NCBI RefSeq assembly: GCF_025558165.1
Contig: NZ_LAMZ01000001.1
Location: forward strand, 1 to 64,000
DNA from: Candidatus Pelagibacter ubique HIMB140
GTDB taxonomy: Bacteria > Pseudomonadota > Alphaproteobacteria > Pelagibacterales > Pelagibacteraceae
Reading direction: 5' to 3'
Length of the DNA stretch: 64,000 bases
Numbering within the stretch: the stretch's first letter is position 1; every line of letters starts with the position of its first letter. The notes below the pieces were generated by a model that saw only the letters and a list, made by a program, of their open reading frames with translations, made no database searches and had not been told where the DNA came from. Positions 15,344 to 23,472 of this stretch are shown here, piece after piece. The position numbers and the translations under genes were made by a program.

Positions 15344-16383
15344 TGACCAAAGTTGGAGAGCATATAACTCTAGATATCATTGGAACTACAAAAGAGTACG
15401 ATCCTTCTATTTATGAAAAAGTAATTCATGAAATTGCAAAAGCTGCAAAAGTAACAATACTAAATATTTCTAAATATAAATTTGAACCTCAAGGTTTTAC
15501 AATATTGGCTCTTTTAGCAGAAAGCCATATTAGTTTTCATACATTTCCTGAAAAAGGAATTATTAGTTTTGATTTTTTTACTTGTGGGAAAGTAAGTCCT
15601 TCAGTTGCAATTGATATAATTAAAAAAGAATTTGAACACACAAGAATTGTTAAAAAAGAATTTAATAGAGACACAAAATCGCTTTATCATGACATATATA
15701 GCTCACCAGGTTTGCAAAAATCATATGTTGTAAATGATGTTTTAGAAGATTTTAAATCAAAAGTTGGTCAACATATTGAAATATTGGATCTTGAACAATT
15801 TGGAAAATCATTATTTATAGATGGTGAAATTCAAGTTGCTGCAACTGACGAACACTTATACAGCTCTACATTTGTTGGCTCAGGTTTAAATTTAAATAAA
15901 GATAATGAAAGAGCAGCTATCATTGGAGGTGGAGATGGTGGAGTTGCAAGAGAATGTATTTCTAAAAATTTTAATTTTATTGATTGGTATGAGTTAGATC
16001 CAGAAGTTGTAGATGTTTGTAATAAACATCTTGGTGATATTGGAAAAAAAGCTACGGAAAAAAATTCAGTCAAATGCGTATGGGGAGATGCATTTGAAAG
16101 TATTAAATCAGTAGCTGATGATACTTACGATCATATTTTTGTTGATCTTAATGATGATCAGTTTTGCATCGATCTTGCAGCAAAAAATATGGACTCATTA
16201 GTTAGAATATTAAAACCAAAAGGGGTGATTACTGCTCAAGTTGGTAGTCAGGATAAAAAACCTAAGCAAGTTGATAGTTGGTTAAATGTTTTTAATCAAA
16301 ATTTTGGTAATGCTAAATTATCTAGAGTTTACATACCAAGTTTTGATTGTGCTTGGAACTTTTCATCTTCAATAAATCATTAA
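15343..16383 (+). CDS. speDE: bifunctional S-adenosylmethionine decarboxylase - spermidine synthase (SpeD-SpeE fusion)
   Basis: 346 residues. Residues 1-112 are a bacterial-type SpeD: self-cleavage site AESHISFHTFPE with Ser61 as the future pyruvoyl group, His66 and Cys81 in the expected places. Residues about 120-346 are an aminopropyltransferase with the GGGDGGVARE AdoMet-binding motif and the DLNDD catalytic region. One chain can therefore decarboxylate AdoMet and pass the aminopropyl group to putrescine, releasing MTA. It overlaps the aldolase stop by one base. SpeD-SpeE fusions are known in several bacteria; the fusion with an MTA-salvage operon makes functional sense. Confidence 0.93.
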   Translation: MTKVGEHITLDIIGTTKEYDPSIYEKVIHEIAKAAKVTILNISKYKFEPQGFTILALLAESHISFHTFPEKGIISFDFFTCGKVSPSVAIDIIKKEFEHTRIVKKEFNRDTKSLYHDIYSSPGLQKSYVVNDVLEDFKSKVGQHIEILDLEQFGKSLFIDGEIQVAATDEHLYSSTFVGSGLNLNKDNERAAIIGGGDGGVARECISKNFNFIDWYELDPEVVDVCNKHLGDIGKKATEKNSVKCVWGDAFESIKSVADDTYDHIFVDLNDDQFCIDLAAKNMDSLVRILKPKGVITAQVGSQDKKPKQVDSWLNVFNQNFGNAKLSRVYIPSFDCAWNFSSSINH

Positions 16384-16440
16384 TTTTTCTTTTTTCTTTC
16401 TAAAAATTGTGAAATAATTATTCCAATTAAAGGAGAAAAT

Positions 16441-17292
16441 ATGAATATATTCAAAAAAACTATTTTAACAGTTCTAGCTTCTTTTTTAATCATCGGAAAT
16501 GTTTCTGCTGAGAAAATTAAAATTGGAACTGAAGGTGCTTATCCTCCATGGAATTCAAAAGATGCTTCTGGCAATTTAATTGGGTTTGAGGTTGAGCTAG
16601 CTCAAGAACTTTGTAAAATTATGAAGTATGAGTGCACAATCGTTGAGCAAGATTGGGATGGTATGATACCTGCATTAGTAATGAGAAAATTTGATGCAAT
16701 CATGGCCGGGATGTCAATCACTGACGAGAGAAAGAAAACAATTACTTTCTCACAAGGTTATGCTGATGAAGTTGCATCTCTTGCTGTAATGAAAGGTTCA
16801 AGCTTAGAAGGTATGGACACACCAGAAGGTATCAACTTATCTTTAGGTGGTTCAAGTGTTAAAAAAGCACTTAAAACTCTAACTGATGCTCTTGCTGGAA
16901 AAACTGTTTGTACTCAAACAGGTACAATTCACCAAAACTTTTTAGAGTCTGGTGACGTTGGAAGTGTAAATGTTAGAACTTACAAAACTCAAGATGAGGT
17001 TAACTTAGATTTAACTTCTGGAAGATGTGATGTTGCACTTGCGGCAGCTGTAGCATTTACAGACTATGCTGATAAATCTGGTAAACCAGTTGTTTTAGTT
17101 GGTCCAACTTTTTCAGGTGGTGCATTTGGAAATGGTGTTGGAGTTGGAATTAGACAAGCTAGTGATAGTGCTATTGGAAAAAGAGACGCTAAAATCTTAA
17201 AAGATTTCAATAAAGCAATTAACAAAGCTAGAAAACAAGGAATAATTAGCAAACTTGCAATTAAACATTTTGGTTTCGACGCTTCTATGTAA
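16441..17292 (+). CDS. amino-acid ABC transporter substrate-binding protein (basic amino acid/opine type)
   Basis: 283 residues. Signal peptide of about 23 residues ending VSA before Glu. The mature protein is a type II periplasmic binding protein: IKIGTEGAYPPWN, GFEVELAQEL, the DWDGMIPAL stretch, GMSITDERKK with the carboxylate-binding Arg, and a TGT..N..L region. This pattern is shared by lysine/arginine/ornithine and octopine/nopaline binders. AAAGGAG sits just before the ATG. Two permease genes follow after a hairpin. Exact ligand unknown. Confidence 0.9.
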   Translation: MNIFKKTILTVLASFLIIGNVSAEKIKIGTEGAYPPWNSKDASGNLIGFEVELAQELCKIMKYECTIVEQDWDGMIPALVMRKFDAIMAGMSITDERKKTITFSQGYADEVASLAVMKGSSLEGMDTPEGINLSLGGSSVKKALKTLTDALAGKTVCTQTGTIHQNFLESGDVGSVNVRTYKTQDEVNLDLTSGRCDVALAAAVAFTDYADKSGKPVVLVGPTFSGGAFGNGVGVGIRQASDSAIGKRDAKILKDFNKAINKARKQGIISKLAIKHFGFDASM

Positions 17293-17305
17293 TTAATTTT
17301 GGATT

Positions 17306-17330
17306 TGGCGACTATAATATATAGTCGCCA
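17306..17330 (+). terminator. hairpin between binding-protein and permease genes
   Basis: TGGCGACTATA (17306-17316) pairs perfectly with TATAGTCGCCA (17320-17330) around a 3-base loop: 11 base pairs, very stable for this AT-rich genome. No T-run follows and the permease ATG is at 17337. It most likely stops exonucleases or partly stops transcription so that the binding protein is made in excess over the permeases. Confidence 0.8.
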
Positions 17331-17336
17331 GTCTAT

Positions 17337-18029
17337 ATGGAACTACTTGCATTTGGAAAAACAGGTTGGGGGGATGAGTTATTTTACGCAACCTTAATGA
17401 CTGTTGCAGTATCTGTTACTGCAATGTTGGTTGGTTTTCTTTTTGCTTTAATTTTTACTCCTCTTAAACTTTCAAAATACAAAACACTAAATTTTGTTGG
17501 TAATTTTTACACCACAGTAATAAGAGGTGTTCCTGAATTATTAGTAATATATTTATTATTTTTTGGTGGAAGCGGTGCAATCATGTATGTTGCGTCAATA
17601 TTTGGTTATTACGAATATATAGAAATCAATGCATTCATTACTGGTGCAGTTGCTATTGGTATAATTTCAGGAGCTTACTCAACAGAAGTTTTTAGAGGAG
17701 CCATTCAGTCTATTGATAAAGGGCAGTTCGAAGCTGCTAAAGTTTTAGGAATAAGCAAGTTTGGTCAATTTTATAAAATAATTCTTCCTCAAATGTTAAG
17801 ACTTGCCATTCCAAATTTAAGTAATGTTTGGCAAATTACTTTAAAGGACACTTCTTTAATATCAGTAACAGGACTAGTTGAAATCATGAGACAATCTTAT
17901 ATTGCTGCAGGATCTACAAGAGATCCATTATTTTTTTATTCTTTTGCTGCAGTTTTATATTTATTGCTCACTTACATAAGCATGAAGTTAATTAATAAAT
18001 TAGAAGTCAAATATAGTAGGGGTTATTAA
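17337..18029 (+). CDS. amino-acid ABC transporter permease (HisQ type)
   Basis: 230 residues with about five membrane spans and the permease signature (EAAKVLGISKFGQFYKIILP, the EAA loop that docks on the ATPase). The IRGVPELLVIYL stretch is typical of polar amino-acid permeases. It starts directly after the hairpin and has no clear Shine-Dalgarno, suggesting low expression. It overlaps the second permease by one base; together they would form the membrane heterodimer. Confidence 0.9.
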   Translation: MELLAFGKTGWGDELFYATLMTVAVSVTAMLVGFLFALIFTPLKLSKYKTLNFVGNFYTTVIRGVPELLVIYLLFFGGSGAIMYVASIFGYYEYIEINAFITGAVAIGIISGAYSTEVFRGAIQSIDKGQFEAAKVLGISKFGQFYKIILPQMLRLAIPNLSNVWQITLKDTSLISVTGLVEIMRQSYIAAGSTRDPLFFYSFAAVLYLLLTYISMKLINKLEVKYSRGY

Positions 18030-18706
18030 TGGATTTTGATTTAATGATCACTAGTTTTCCAAAACTCTTAGGAGCAACTGTTATTACTTTAAAACTTTTA
18101 TCAGCTTCTTTATTTTTTGGATTATTTCTTGGATTATTTTTTGCAATTTTAAGATTAAACAAAAATATATTTATTAATAAATTTGCCTATGGATACTCAT
18201 ATGTTTTCAGAGGTACTCCTTTATTAGTTCAAATTTTTATAATTTACTTTGGATTAGGACAAATTGAATATTTAAGATCAACAGTTTTATGGGTTGTTTT
18301 AAAAGAACCTTATTGGTGTGCAATTATAGCTTTTACATTAAATACAGGTGCATACACTTCTGAGATATTGAGATCTGCATTCCAAACTATAAAACCAGGA
18401 ATTATTGAAGCTGGAAAAAGTTTAGGTATTTCAAATAAAATTATATTTTATAAAATTCAAATACCTATTGCGATCAGACAATCACTTCCTGCATATGGAA
18501 ATGAAATTATTTTAATGATGAAAGGTACTTCATTAGCAAGCACCGTAACATTAATGGACTTAACTGGTGTTGCAAAATACATCATATCAACAACATTTAA
18601 ACCTATTGAAGTATTTATAGTAGCCGGTGGAATATATTTATTTATGACTTTTATTATTCATAATGTGATTAAGTATTTAGAAAAAAAATATAGTTTCCAA
18701 CAATAA
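18029..18706 (+). CDS. amino-acid ABC transporter permease (HisM type)
   Basis: 225 residues, about five spans, FRGTPLLVQIFIIYFGLG and the EAA loop EAGKSLGISNKIIFYKIQIP. Partner of the permease before it. The ATP-binding subunit that normally follows is missing: the next gene is a dioxygenase. The EAA loop is intact, so the permease pair should still need an ATPase encoded elsewhere. Confidence 0.9.
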   Translation: MDFDLMITSFPKLLGATVITLKLLSASLFFGLFLGLFFAILRLNKNIFINKFAYGYSYVFRGTPLLVQIFIIYFGLGQIEYLRSTVLWVVLKEPYWCAIIAFTLNTGAYTSEILRSAFQTIKPGIIEAGKSLGISNKIIFYKIQIPIAIRQSLPAYGNEIILMMKGTSLASTVTLMDLTGVAKYIISTTFKPIEVFIVAGGIYLFMTFIIHNVIKYLEKKYSFQQ

Positions 18707-18707
18707 A

Positions 18708-19496
18708 ATGTATCTATCTCAAAAACAGATTGATGATTATCAAAATCTTGGTGCAATAATAATTAAAGATGCATTTAAAGAATGGATCGAACCACTAAGA
18801 ATAGGTTTTCAAAAAGTTTTAAATAACCCAAGCCAATATGGAAGAGAAAATGTTAAAGAAAATGAAGGAAGGTTTTTTGAGGACTATTGCAATTGGGAAA
18901 GAGTAAAAGAGTTTAAAGATTGTATGTTTAATTCTCCTGCTGCTCAAATAGTTGCTGAGGCTACAAATTCAAAATCTATACAAATTTTTCATGATCATCT
19001 TTTTATTAAAGATCCAGGAACAAATAAAGAAACACCTTGGCATCAAGATATGCCGTATTACTGTGTTGATGGAAATGATACAGGAAGTTTTTGGATACCT
19101 TTAGATGAAGTAAATAAAGAAAATAACCTTAAATTAATTTTAAGATCACATAAGTGGCAAAAACTTTTAAAACCTACTAAATGGTCTAACGATCAACCTT
19201 GGTATCAAGATGATAGCTCATTTATGAATCTTCCTCAAAAAGAAGAATTTGAAGAAGATATATTAGTTCCTGAACTAAAATTAGGTGATGCAGTTTTGTT
19301 TAATTTTAAAACTGTTCATTGTTCTACAGGAAATAAAAGTTCTAAATCTCGTAGAGCATTCTCCATGAGATTTATAGGTGATGATGTTACTTTTGCTGAA
19401 AGAGGCGGCCCAACATCACCACCATTCGATGGAATTAATTTAAAATCAGGAGATCAGATGAGAGAAGATTGGTTTCCAAAAGTTTTTAGTAACTAG
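18708..19496 (+). CDS. phytanoyl-CoA dioxygenase family Fe(II)/2-oxoglutarate oxygenase
   Basis: 262 residues. The iron-binding facial triad is visible: HQD in TPWHQDMPYY and a distal His in TVHCSTGN, with an Arg (SRRAFSMRF) for 2-oxoglutarate. The family hydroxylates small molecules or lipids. It starts one base after the second permease stop, as the fourth gene of the transporter operon, so it may act on the imported compound. Its 3' end overlaps the next gene, which converges on it, by 11 bases. Substrate unknown. Confidence 0.85.
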   Translation: MYLSQKQIDDYQNLGAIIIKDAFKEWIEPLRIGFQKVLNNPSQYGRENVKENEGRFFEDYCNWERVKEFKDCMFNSPAAQIVAEATNSKSIQIFHDHLFIKDPGTNKETPWHQDMPYYCVDGNDTGSFWIPLDEVNKENNLKLILRSHKWQKLLKPTKWSNDQPWYQDDSSFMNLPQKEEFEEDILVPELKLGDAVLFNFKTVHCSTGNKSSKSRRAFSMRFIGDDVTFAERGGPTSPPFDGINLKSGDQMREDWFPKVFSN

Positions 19497-19875
19497 TATA
19501 CTCTTTAATTTCTTTAATTGCAGAACCAGTATGGTTATTCATTTCTAATTTTATTTTTGCACGATCATCATTTAAAAAATGTACATCTCTAGAAAGTTTT
19601 ATGAATTTTTCTCCAAAATCTTTATTTTTTTCACAATCTCTTTTGTCATCTTCAATAACCCAAAGTCTGGCATTTATATCTTTTAAGTCTTGAAATAATT
19701 TTTCAAGTTTCTCATCAGACTTAACATTTTTTTCTAACTGATTTTTAAGAATAGAGTGTTCATTATTTATAAAATTTAATTTTTCTGGGTCTTTAATTTT
19801 ATCTTGTTTGATTTCTAATATTGAAATCTTGTCTAAAAGCTCACCAACAGAAACCTCGACTATAATTTTATTCAT
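19486..19875 (-). CDS. DUF6165-like protein
   Basis: 129 residues with the pattern I remember for DUF6165: VEVSVGELLDKISILEIK at the start, LWVIEDDKRDCE in the middle, and FIKLSRDVHFLNDDRAKIK near the end. Mostly helical, with a coiled-coil-like middle. Members often sit beside LPS or glycan genes; here the divergent neighbour is a family 9 glycosyltransferase 32 bases away. Function unknown. Confidence 0.7.
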   Translation of the reverse strand: MNKIIVEVSVGELLDKISILEIKQDKIKDPEKLNFINNEHSILKNQLEKNVKSDEKLEKLFQDLKDINARLWVIEDDKRDCEKNKDFGEKFIKLSRDVHFLNDDRAKIKLEMNNHTGSAIKEIKEYTSY

Positions 19876-19907
19876 AAAACTTTATACTATGTTAAGTTGT
19901 TAGAATT

Positions 19908-20849
19908 ATGTCTAATATTTTAATTATTAAACATGGATCTTTAGGCGATATAGCTCAAGCATGTGGGGCAATTCAAGATATTTCTGAAAATCATAAAGGA
20001 GATCAAATTCATTTATTAACAACAAAACCTTATTTTGAGCTATTTAAAAAAAACCCGCATATTTCAAATGTTATTCTAGATAAGAGATTATCAAAGATTA
20101 ACTTAATTTATTTATATTTACTTATGAGAGAGATTAAAAAACATAATTTCTCAAAAGTTTATGATCTTCAAAATTCTAGTAGAACATCATTTTACAAAAA
20201 TATATTATTTCCTAAAGCTGATAAAACCATCTGGTGTTCAACAGAAACAACTCTTCCAGAAGGAACAACCAAAAAAGATTTTGATAAAGATTCTGTTCTT
20301 TCAAGATTTGATTATCAATTAAAGTCCTCAGGAATTAATACCAATCATACAATGAAACCAGACTTTTCATGGAGTACAGTTGATATTTCAGAAATAAAAA
20401 AAAGTTATGAACTAGATAAATACATAATACTTTTTCCTTTTTGCTCACCCCATTTAACTACAAAGAAATGGCCTTACTATAACGACCTAATCTCTATGAT
20501 TAATGACAAATTTCAAAATAAATTTAAAGTGGTTACTGCACCTGGACCATATGAAATTGAAGATGCAAAAAATATAAATGCTTTATGTGTTCTAGATAAT
20601 GGTAAAGCTTTAAATATTTCACAATTATCTGGATTTATTAAAGATAGTTCGTTTGTCGTTGCTAATGATACTGGACCTGCACATATAACAGCACACTTAG
20701 GATCAAAAGGAATTGCTTTATTTGGTTCTCATACAACTCCTTTTAAAGTAAGTATTGAAAGAGATAACTTTAAAGCAATACAAGCCCCCGAATTATCAAA
20801 ACTCTCAGCAGAAAAAGTTTTTGAAAGACTTTCTGAAATTATTTCTTAA
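19908..20849 (+). CDS. glycosyltransferase family 9 (heptosyltransferase-like)
   Basis: 313 residues. Starts with ILIIKHGSLGDIAQACGAI (GT9 acceptor-side motif) and ends with the nucleotide-sugar region ANDTGPAHITAHLGSKGIALFG, both standard for ADP-heptose transferases of LPS core synthesis. It probably adds a sugar to the outer-membrane LPS core at the cytoplasmic side of the inner membrane. Its end overlaps the converging AbrB gene by 11 bases. Donor sugar not known. Confidence 0.88.
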   Translation: MSNILIIKHGSLGDIAQACGAIQDISENHKGDQIHLLTTKPYFELFKKNPHISNVILDKRLSKINLIYLYLLMREIKKHNFSKVYDLQNSSRTSFYKNILFPKADKTIWCSTETTLPEGTTKKDFDKDSVLSRFDYQLKSSGINTNHTMKPDFSWSTVDISEIKKSYELDKYIILFPFCSPHLTTKKWPYYNDLISMINDKFQNKFKVVTAPGPYEIEDAKNINALCVLDNGKALNISQLSGFIKDSSFVVANDTGPAHITAHLGSKGIALFGSHTTPFKVSIERDNFKAIQAPELSKLSAEKVFERLSEIIS

Positions 20850-21912
20850 TTTTTTCTAAAACTCTCAAAAATATTGGAACTGTGAAAAGTATAAAAAGCA
20901 ATCTTATTATATGGTGAAAAGCAACAAAATCTGGATCTAGATCAAAGGCAATTGCTATAACTGCTACCTCATAAATTCCACCCGGACTGAAAGATAATAT
21001 TAAAGTTAAAATATTTGTATCAACAAAGAATGTTGCAATGTATGCAGCAATTAAGCCCAATACCACCAATATTACTGTCGCTACAATACTATGTAGTGAA
21101 TTGTTTGCAATTTCCTTTACTGTTTTTTCAGCAAATCTACATCCAACAGAAGAACCAAGAATTAACAGACAAAAATTTACTGTTTCGTCTGGCAATTTAT
21201 ACGTTGCTATATCTGTAATTTGTAATACGCCACTTGCAAATAATGTTCCTGATAATAAGGCTGCTGGCACTCTAATTTTCTCAAAAACAAAAATAAAAAA
21301 TAAAGATGCAATAATAAGTAAAATTAAATTTAAATGATTTTGAGCCAAGTAATTAAATTCACCATTTAATAAAACATCATTGTCAGTATTGTTTACGATA
21401 ATAAGTGGAATTACAGTTATAATAATGATCAATCTAATTAAGTGAGAAATTGCAACTTGAGATAAATCAGTTTTTTCATTTTCTGCTAAAATCATTAATG
21501 GACCTAAAGCACCAGGAGCAGCAGAAAATATAGAGGCTTTGTTACCGTAATTTGCAAATTTTTGCAGATACTTAGCAACAACTAGAATACAGATTATTAT
21601 GTAAATTAACATAATCAGAGATGTCCAAATCCAATTAACTATTTGGTTAAATAGATTTTGATCTATGTAATTTCCAATATGCAAACCTAAAATAATTAGA
21701 ATAAAGCTCAAAACAATTTTAGGCATAATGATTTTTATTCCTGATAAAGCAGCAATTGATGTGATAATCATTGGGCCTAAAAACCAAGCAAGTGGAATAT
21801 TGAATTGTTCTGCAATTATTGCACTTGGTACACTTATCAAAAAAACAGTTATAAATTTTAATGTAAATAACTGAGACAAATTTTCTTTAATTTTCTGTGT
21901 TGATGAATTCAT
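20839..21912 (-). CDS. AbrB-family membrane protein (putative transporter/regulator)
   Basis: 357 residues with about ten membrane spans in two similar halves; SFSPGGIYEVAVIAIAFD in the second half and SAAPGALGPLMILAE in the first are the repeated family motif. The family (AbrB duplication, related to AmoA-associated proteins) is of uncertain function, often called a putative ammonia monooxygenase or a transporter. It is divergent from the tctCBA operon with an 80-base shared promoter region, so it may be coregulated with it. Confidence 0.85.
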   Translation of the reverse strand: MNSSTQKIKENLSQLFTLKFITVFLISVPSAIIAEQFNIPLAWFLGPMIITSIAALSGIKIIMPKIVLSFILIILGLHIGNYIDQNLFNQIVNWIWTSLIMLIYIIICILVVAKYLQKFANYGNKASIFSAAPGALGPLMILAENEKTDLSQVAISHLIRLIIIITVIPLIIVNNTDNDVLLNGEFNYLAQNHLNLILLIIASLFFIFVFEKIRVPAALLSGTLFASGVLQITDIATYKLPDETVNFCLLILGSSVGCRFAEKTVKEIANNSLHSIVATVILVVLGLIAAYIATFFVDTNILTLILSFSPGGIYEVAVIAIAFDLDPDFVAFHHIIRLLFILFTVPIFLRVLEKIKK

Positions 21913-21930
21913 CTTTAAATTTCTATATGA

Positions 21931-21963
21931 TTGACACTACTTTATATTAAATGTTTAATATAA
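21931..21963 (+). promoter_or_regulatory. tct promoter overlapped by a 22-bp palindrome
   Basis: TTGACA at 21931-21936 and TTTAAT at 21954-21959 are 17 bases apart, a good sigma-70-type pair. TTATATTAAA (21942-21951) and TTTAATATAA (21954-21963) are perfect inverted arms with a 2-base spacer, and the right arm covers the -10 element. A dimeric regulator binding here would block the promoter. The sequence is AT-rich, so chance symmetry is possible but 10-bp perfect arms are notable. Confidence 0.55.
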
Positions 21964-21992
21964 TTTAATTAATAAACAAGAAGAGAGGTATT

Positions 21993-22973
21993 ATGAGTAA
22001 TCTTAAAAAATTATTTTCAGTATTATTCTCAGCAATCTTACTATTCTCAGCAACTACTACTAGCTCAGTAGCAATTGATAAATTGCACTTTGTAATCGGT
22101 GGTGGTGCTGGTGGTGGTTGGGATGGAACTGCTAGAGGTACTGGAGAAGCTTTAACAAAAGCTGGTATGTTAAAAAGCGCATCATTTGAAAATATGTCAG
22201 GCGGTGGTGGTGGTAAAGCACTTGCTTACATGATTAATACTAAACCTGCTAATACAGTTTTAGTTCAATCTACACCATTAGTATTAAGATCAATTACTAG
22301 ACACGAAGGTTACGTAAAAGGTAGCGGAACTTTATCTTATAAAGATGTTGTGCCGATTGCTGGTGTAATTGGTGACTACGGTGCTATTGCAGTTGCAAAA
22401 AACTCACCTTACAAAAACTTTAAAGATGTAGTTGATGCATACAAAAAAGATCCAAGCTCAATTAAAATGGCTGGCGGATCAGTAAGAGGAAGTATGGACC
22501 ATTTAATTGGTGCTTTAGCATTCCAAGCTGCAGGTGCAGATCCAAATGCTGTTGCATACATACCTTATGATGCTGGTGGAAAAGCTTTAGCTGGACTTTT
22601 ATCTGGAGAAACTCAAATCATTTCAACTGGTTTAGGTGAATTGATGGGTGCAAGAGATCAAGTAACAATTATTGGTATTACTGCTCCTTCAAGAGTTTCT
22701 GATGCACCAGATGCACCAACTCTTAAAGAACAGGGTTATGATGTGCAATTTGTTAACTGGAGAGGTTTCTTTGGCCCTCCAGGTATGAGCAATGCTGATA
22801 AAGCAGCAATTGCAAAAATGCTTGGTGATGTACAAAAAACTCCTGAATGGGAAACAGTAAGAGCAAGAAATGCTTGGGTTAATATTTATAACCCTGAAGG
22901 AAAGTTTGTTTCTTTCTTAGAAAAACAAACTGAAGAAATGACAGCTCTTATGAAAAAACTAGGAGTAATCTAA
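21993..22973 (+). CDS. tctC: tripartite tricarboxylate transporter substrate-binding protein
   Basis: 326 residues. Signal peptide with cleavage near residue 28 (SSVA). The mature protein has the TctC marks: FVIGGGAGGGWDGTARGTGE, an AVAKNSPYKNFKDVV stretch and a RGFFGPPG region near the C-terminus. It captures a carboxylate (citrate or similar) in the periplasm and delivers it to TctAB. GAGAGG is the ribosome site. A hairpin follows the stop codon. Ligand not readable from sequence. Confidence 0.93.
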   Translation: MSNLKKLFSVLFSAILLFSATTTSSVAIDKLHFVIGGGAGGGWDGTARGTGEALTKAGMLKSASFENMSGGGGGKALAYMINTKPANTVLVQSTPLVLRSITRHEGYVKGSGTLSYKDVVPIAGVIGDYGAIAVAKNSPYKNFKDVVDAYKKDPSSIKMAGGSVRGSMDHLIGALAFQAAGADPNAVAYIPYDAGGKALAGLLSGETQIISTGLGELMGARDQVTIIGITAPSRVSDAPDAPTLKEQGYDVQFVNWRGFFGPPGMSNADKAAIAKMLGDVQKTPEWETVRARNAWVNIYNPEGKFVSFLEKQTEEMTALMKKLGVI

Positions 22974-22995
22974 CCCTCGGTTAGAAATTAAAATT

Positions 22996-23038
22996 AGAGC
23001 AGTGAATATAAATACTACAAAAATTATATCACTGCTCT
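22996..23038 (+). terminator. terminator-like hairpin overlapping the tctB start
   Basis: AGAGCAGTGA (22996-23005) pairs with TCACTGCTCT (23029-23038) around a 23-base loop, and six T residues follow from 23038. This has the form of an intrinsic terminator, but it contains the likely GTG start of tctB (23002). It probably lets only part of transcription or translation continue into tctBA. Confidence 0.75.
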
Positions 23039-23472
23039 TTTTTGTTTTTTCTGCATTTTATTTATATTTAGCTTATCAAATTCAAGTCTTCACATTCGAT
23101 GAAAACGCTCCATTTAATGCTAGAACATTTCCAATTTATTTAGGTTATGCAGGATTGTTTTTTTCTGGATTAAAACTTATTTTACCTGACCCGAATACAA
23201 TTAAAGTAGAGCATAAAAATTTAGAGTATAAAAAAACTGGTATATTAATAATCATTGCAATTATTTACGGAGCTACAATTTTAAAAGTTGGTTATTTTTT
23301 AACCACTTCCTTATTTTTATTTGCTTCATATTATTTTTTAGGAGAGCGAAGATGGATTTTAATGTTTTTATTATCCTTTCCATTTGTTGCTGCCTTTATG
23401 TATTTGCTTCATGGTATTCTTGATATTTATTTAAGAGATCCATTTTTACAATTAATTGGAGTAATGGGATGA
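23002..23472 (+). CDS. tctB: tripartite tricarboxylate transporter small membrane subunit
   Basis: 156 residues, four membrane spans (about 7-27, 43-60, 73-92, 98-150). It is the poorly conserved small subunit; identity rests on size, spans, the ARTFPIYLG segment and position between tctC and tctA. The only usable early start is GTG 23002, inside the left arm of a terminator-like hairpin and without a good ribosome site. Overlaps tctA by 4 bases. Confidence 0.85.
   Translation: MNINTTKIISLLFFVFSAFYLYLAYQIQVFTFDENAPFNARTFPIYLGYAGLFFSGLKLILPDPNTIKVEHKNLEYKKTGILIIIAIIYGATILKVGYFLTTSLFLFASYYFLGERRWILMFLLSFPFVAAFMYLLHGILDIYLRDPFLQLIGVMG

Noticed and set aside
20839-21912. Ammonia monooxygenase
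   Set aside because: That name is a historical annotation of the AbrB family; the protein is a multi-span membrane protein with no monooxygenase features.
22974-23001. A riboswitch before tctB
   Set aside because: Only a single simple hairpin with T-run is present; no conserved aptamer structure is visible.
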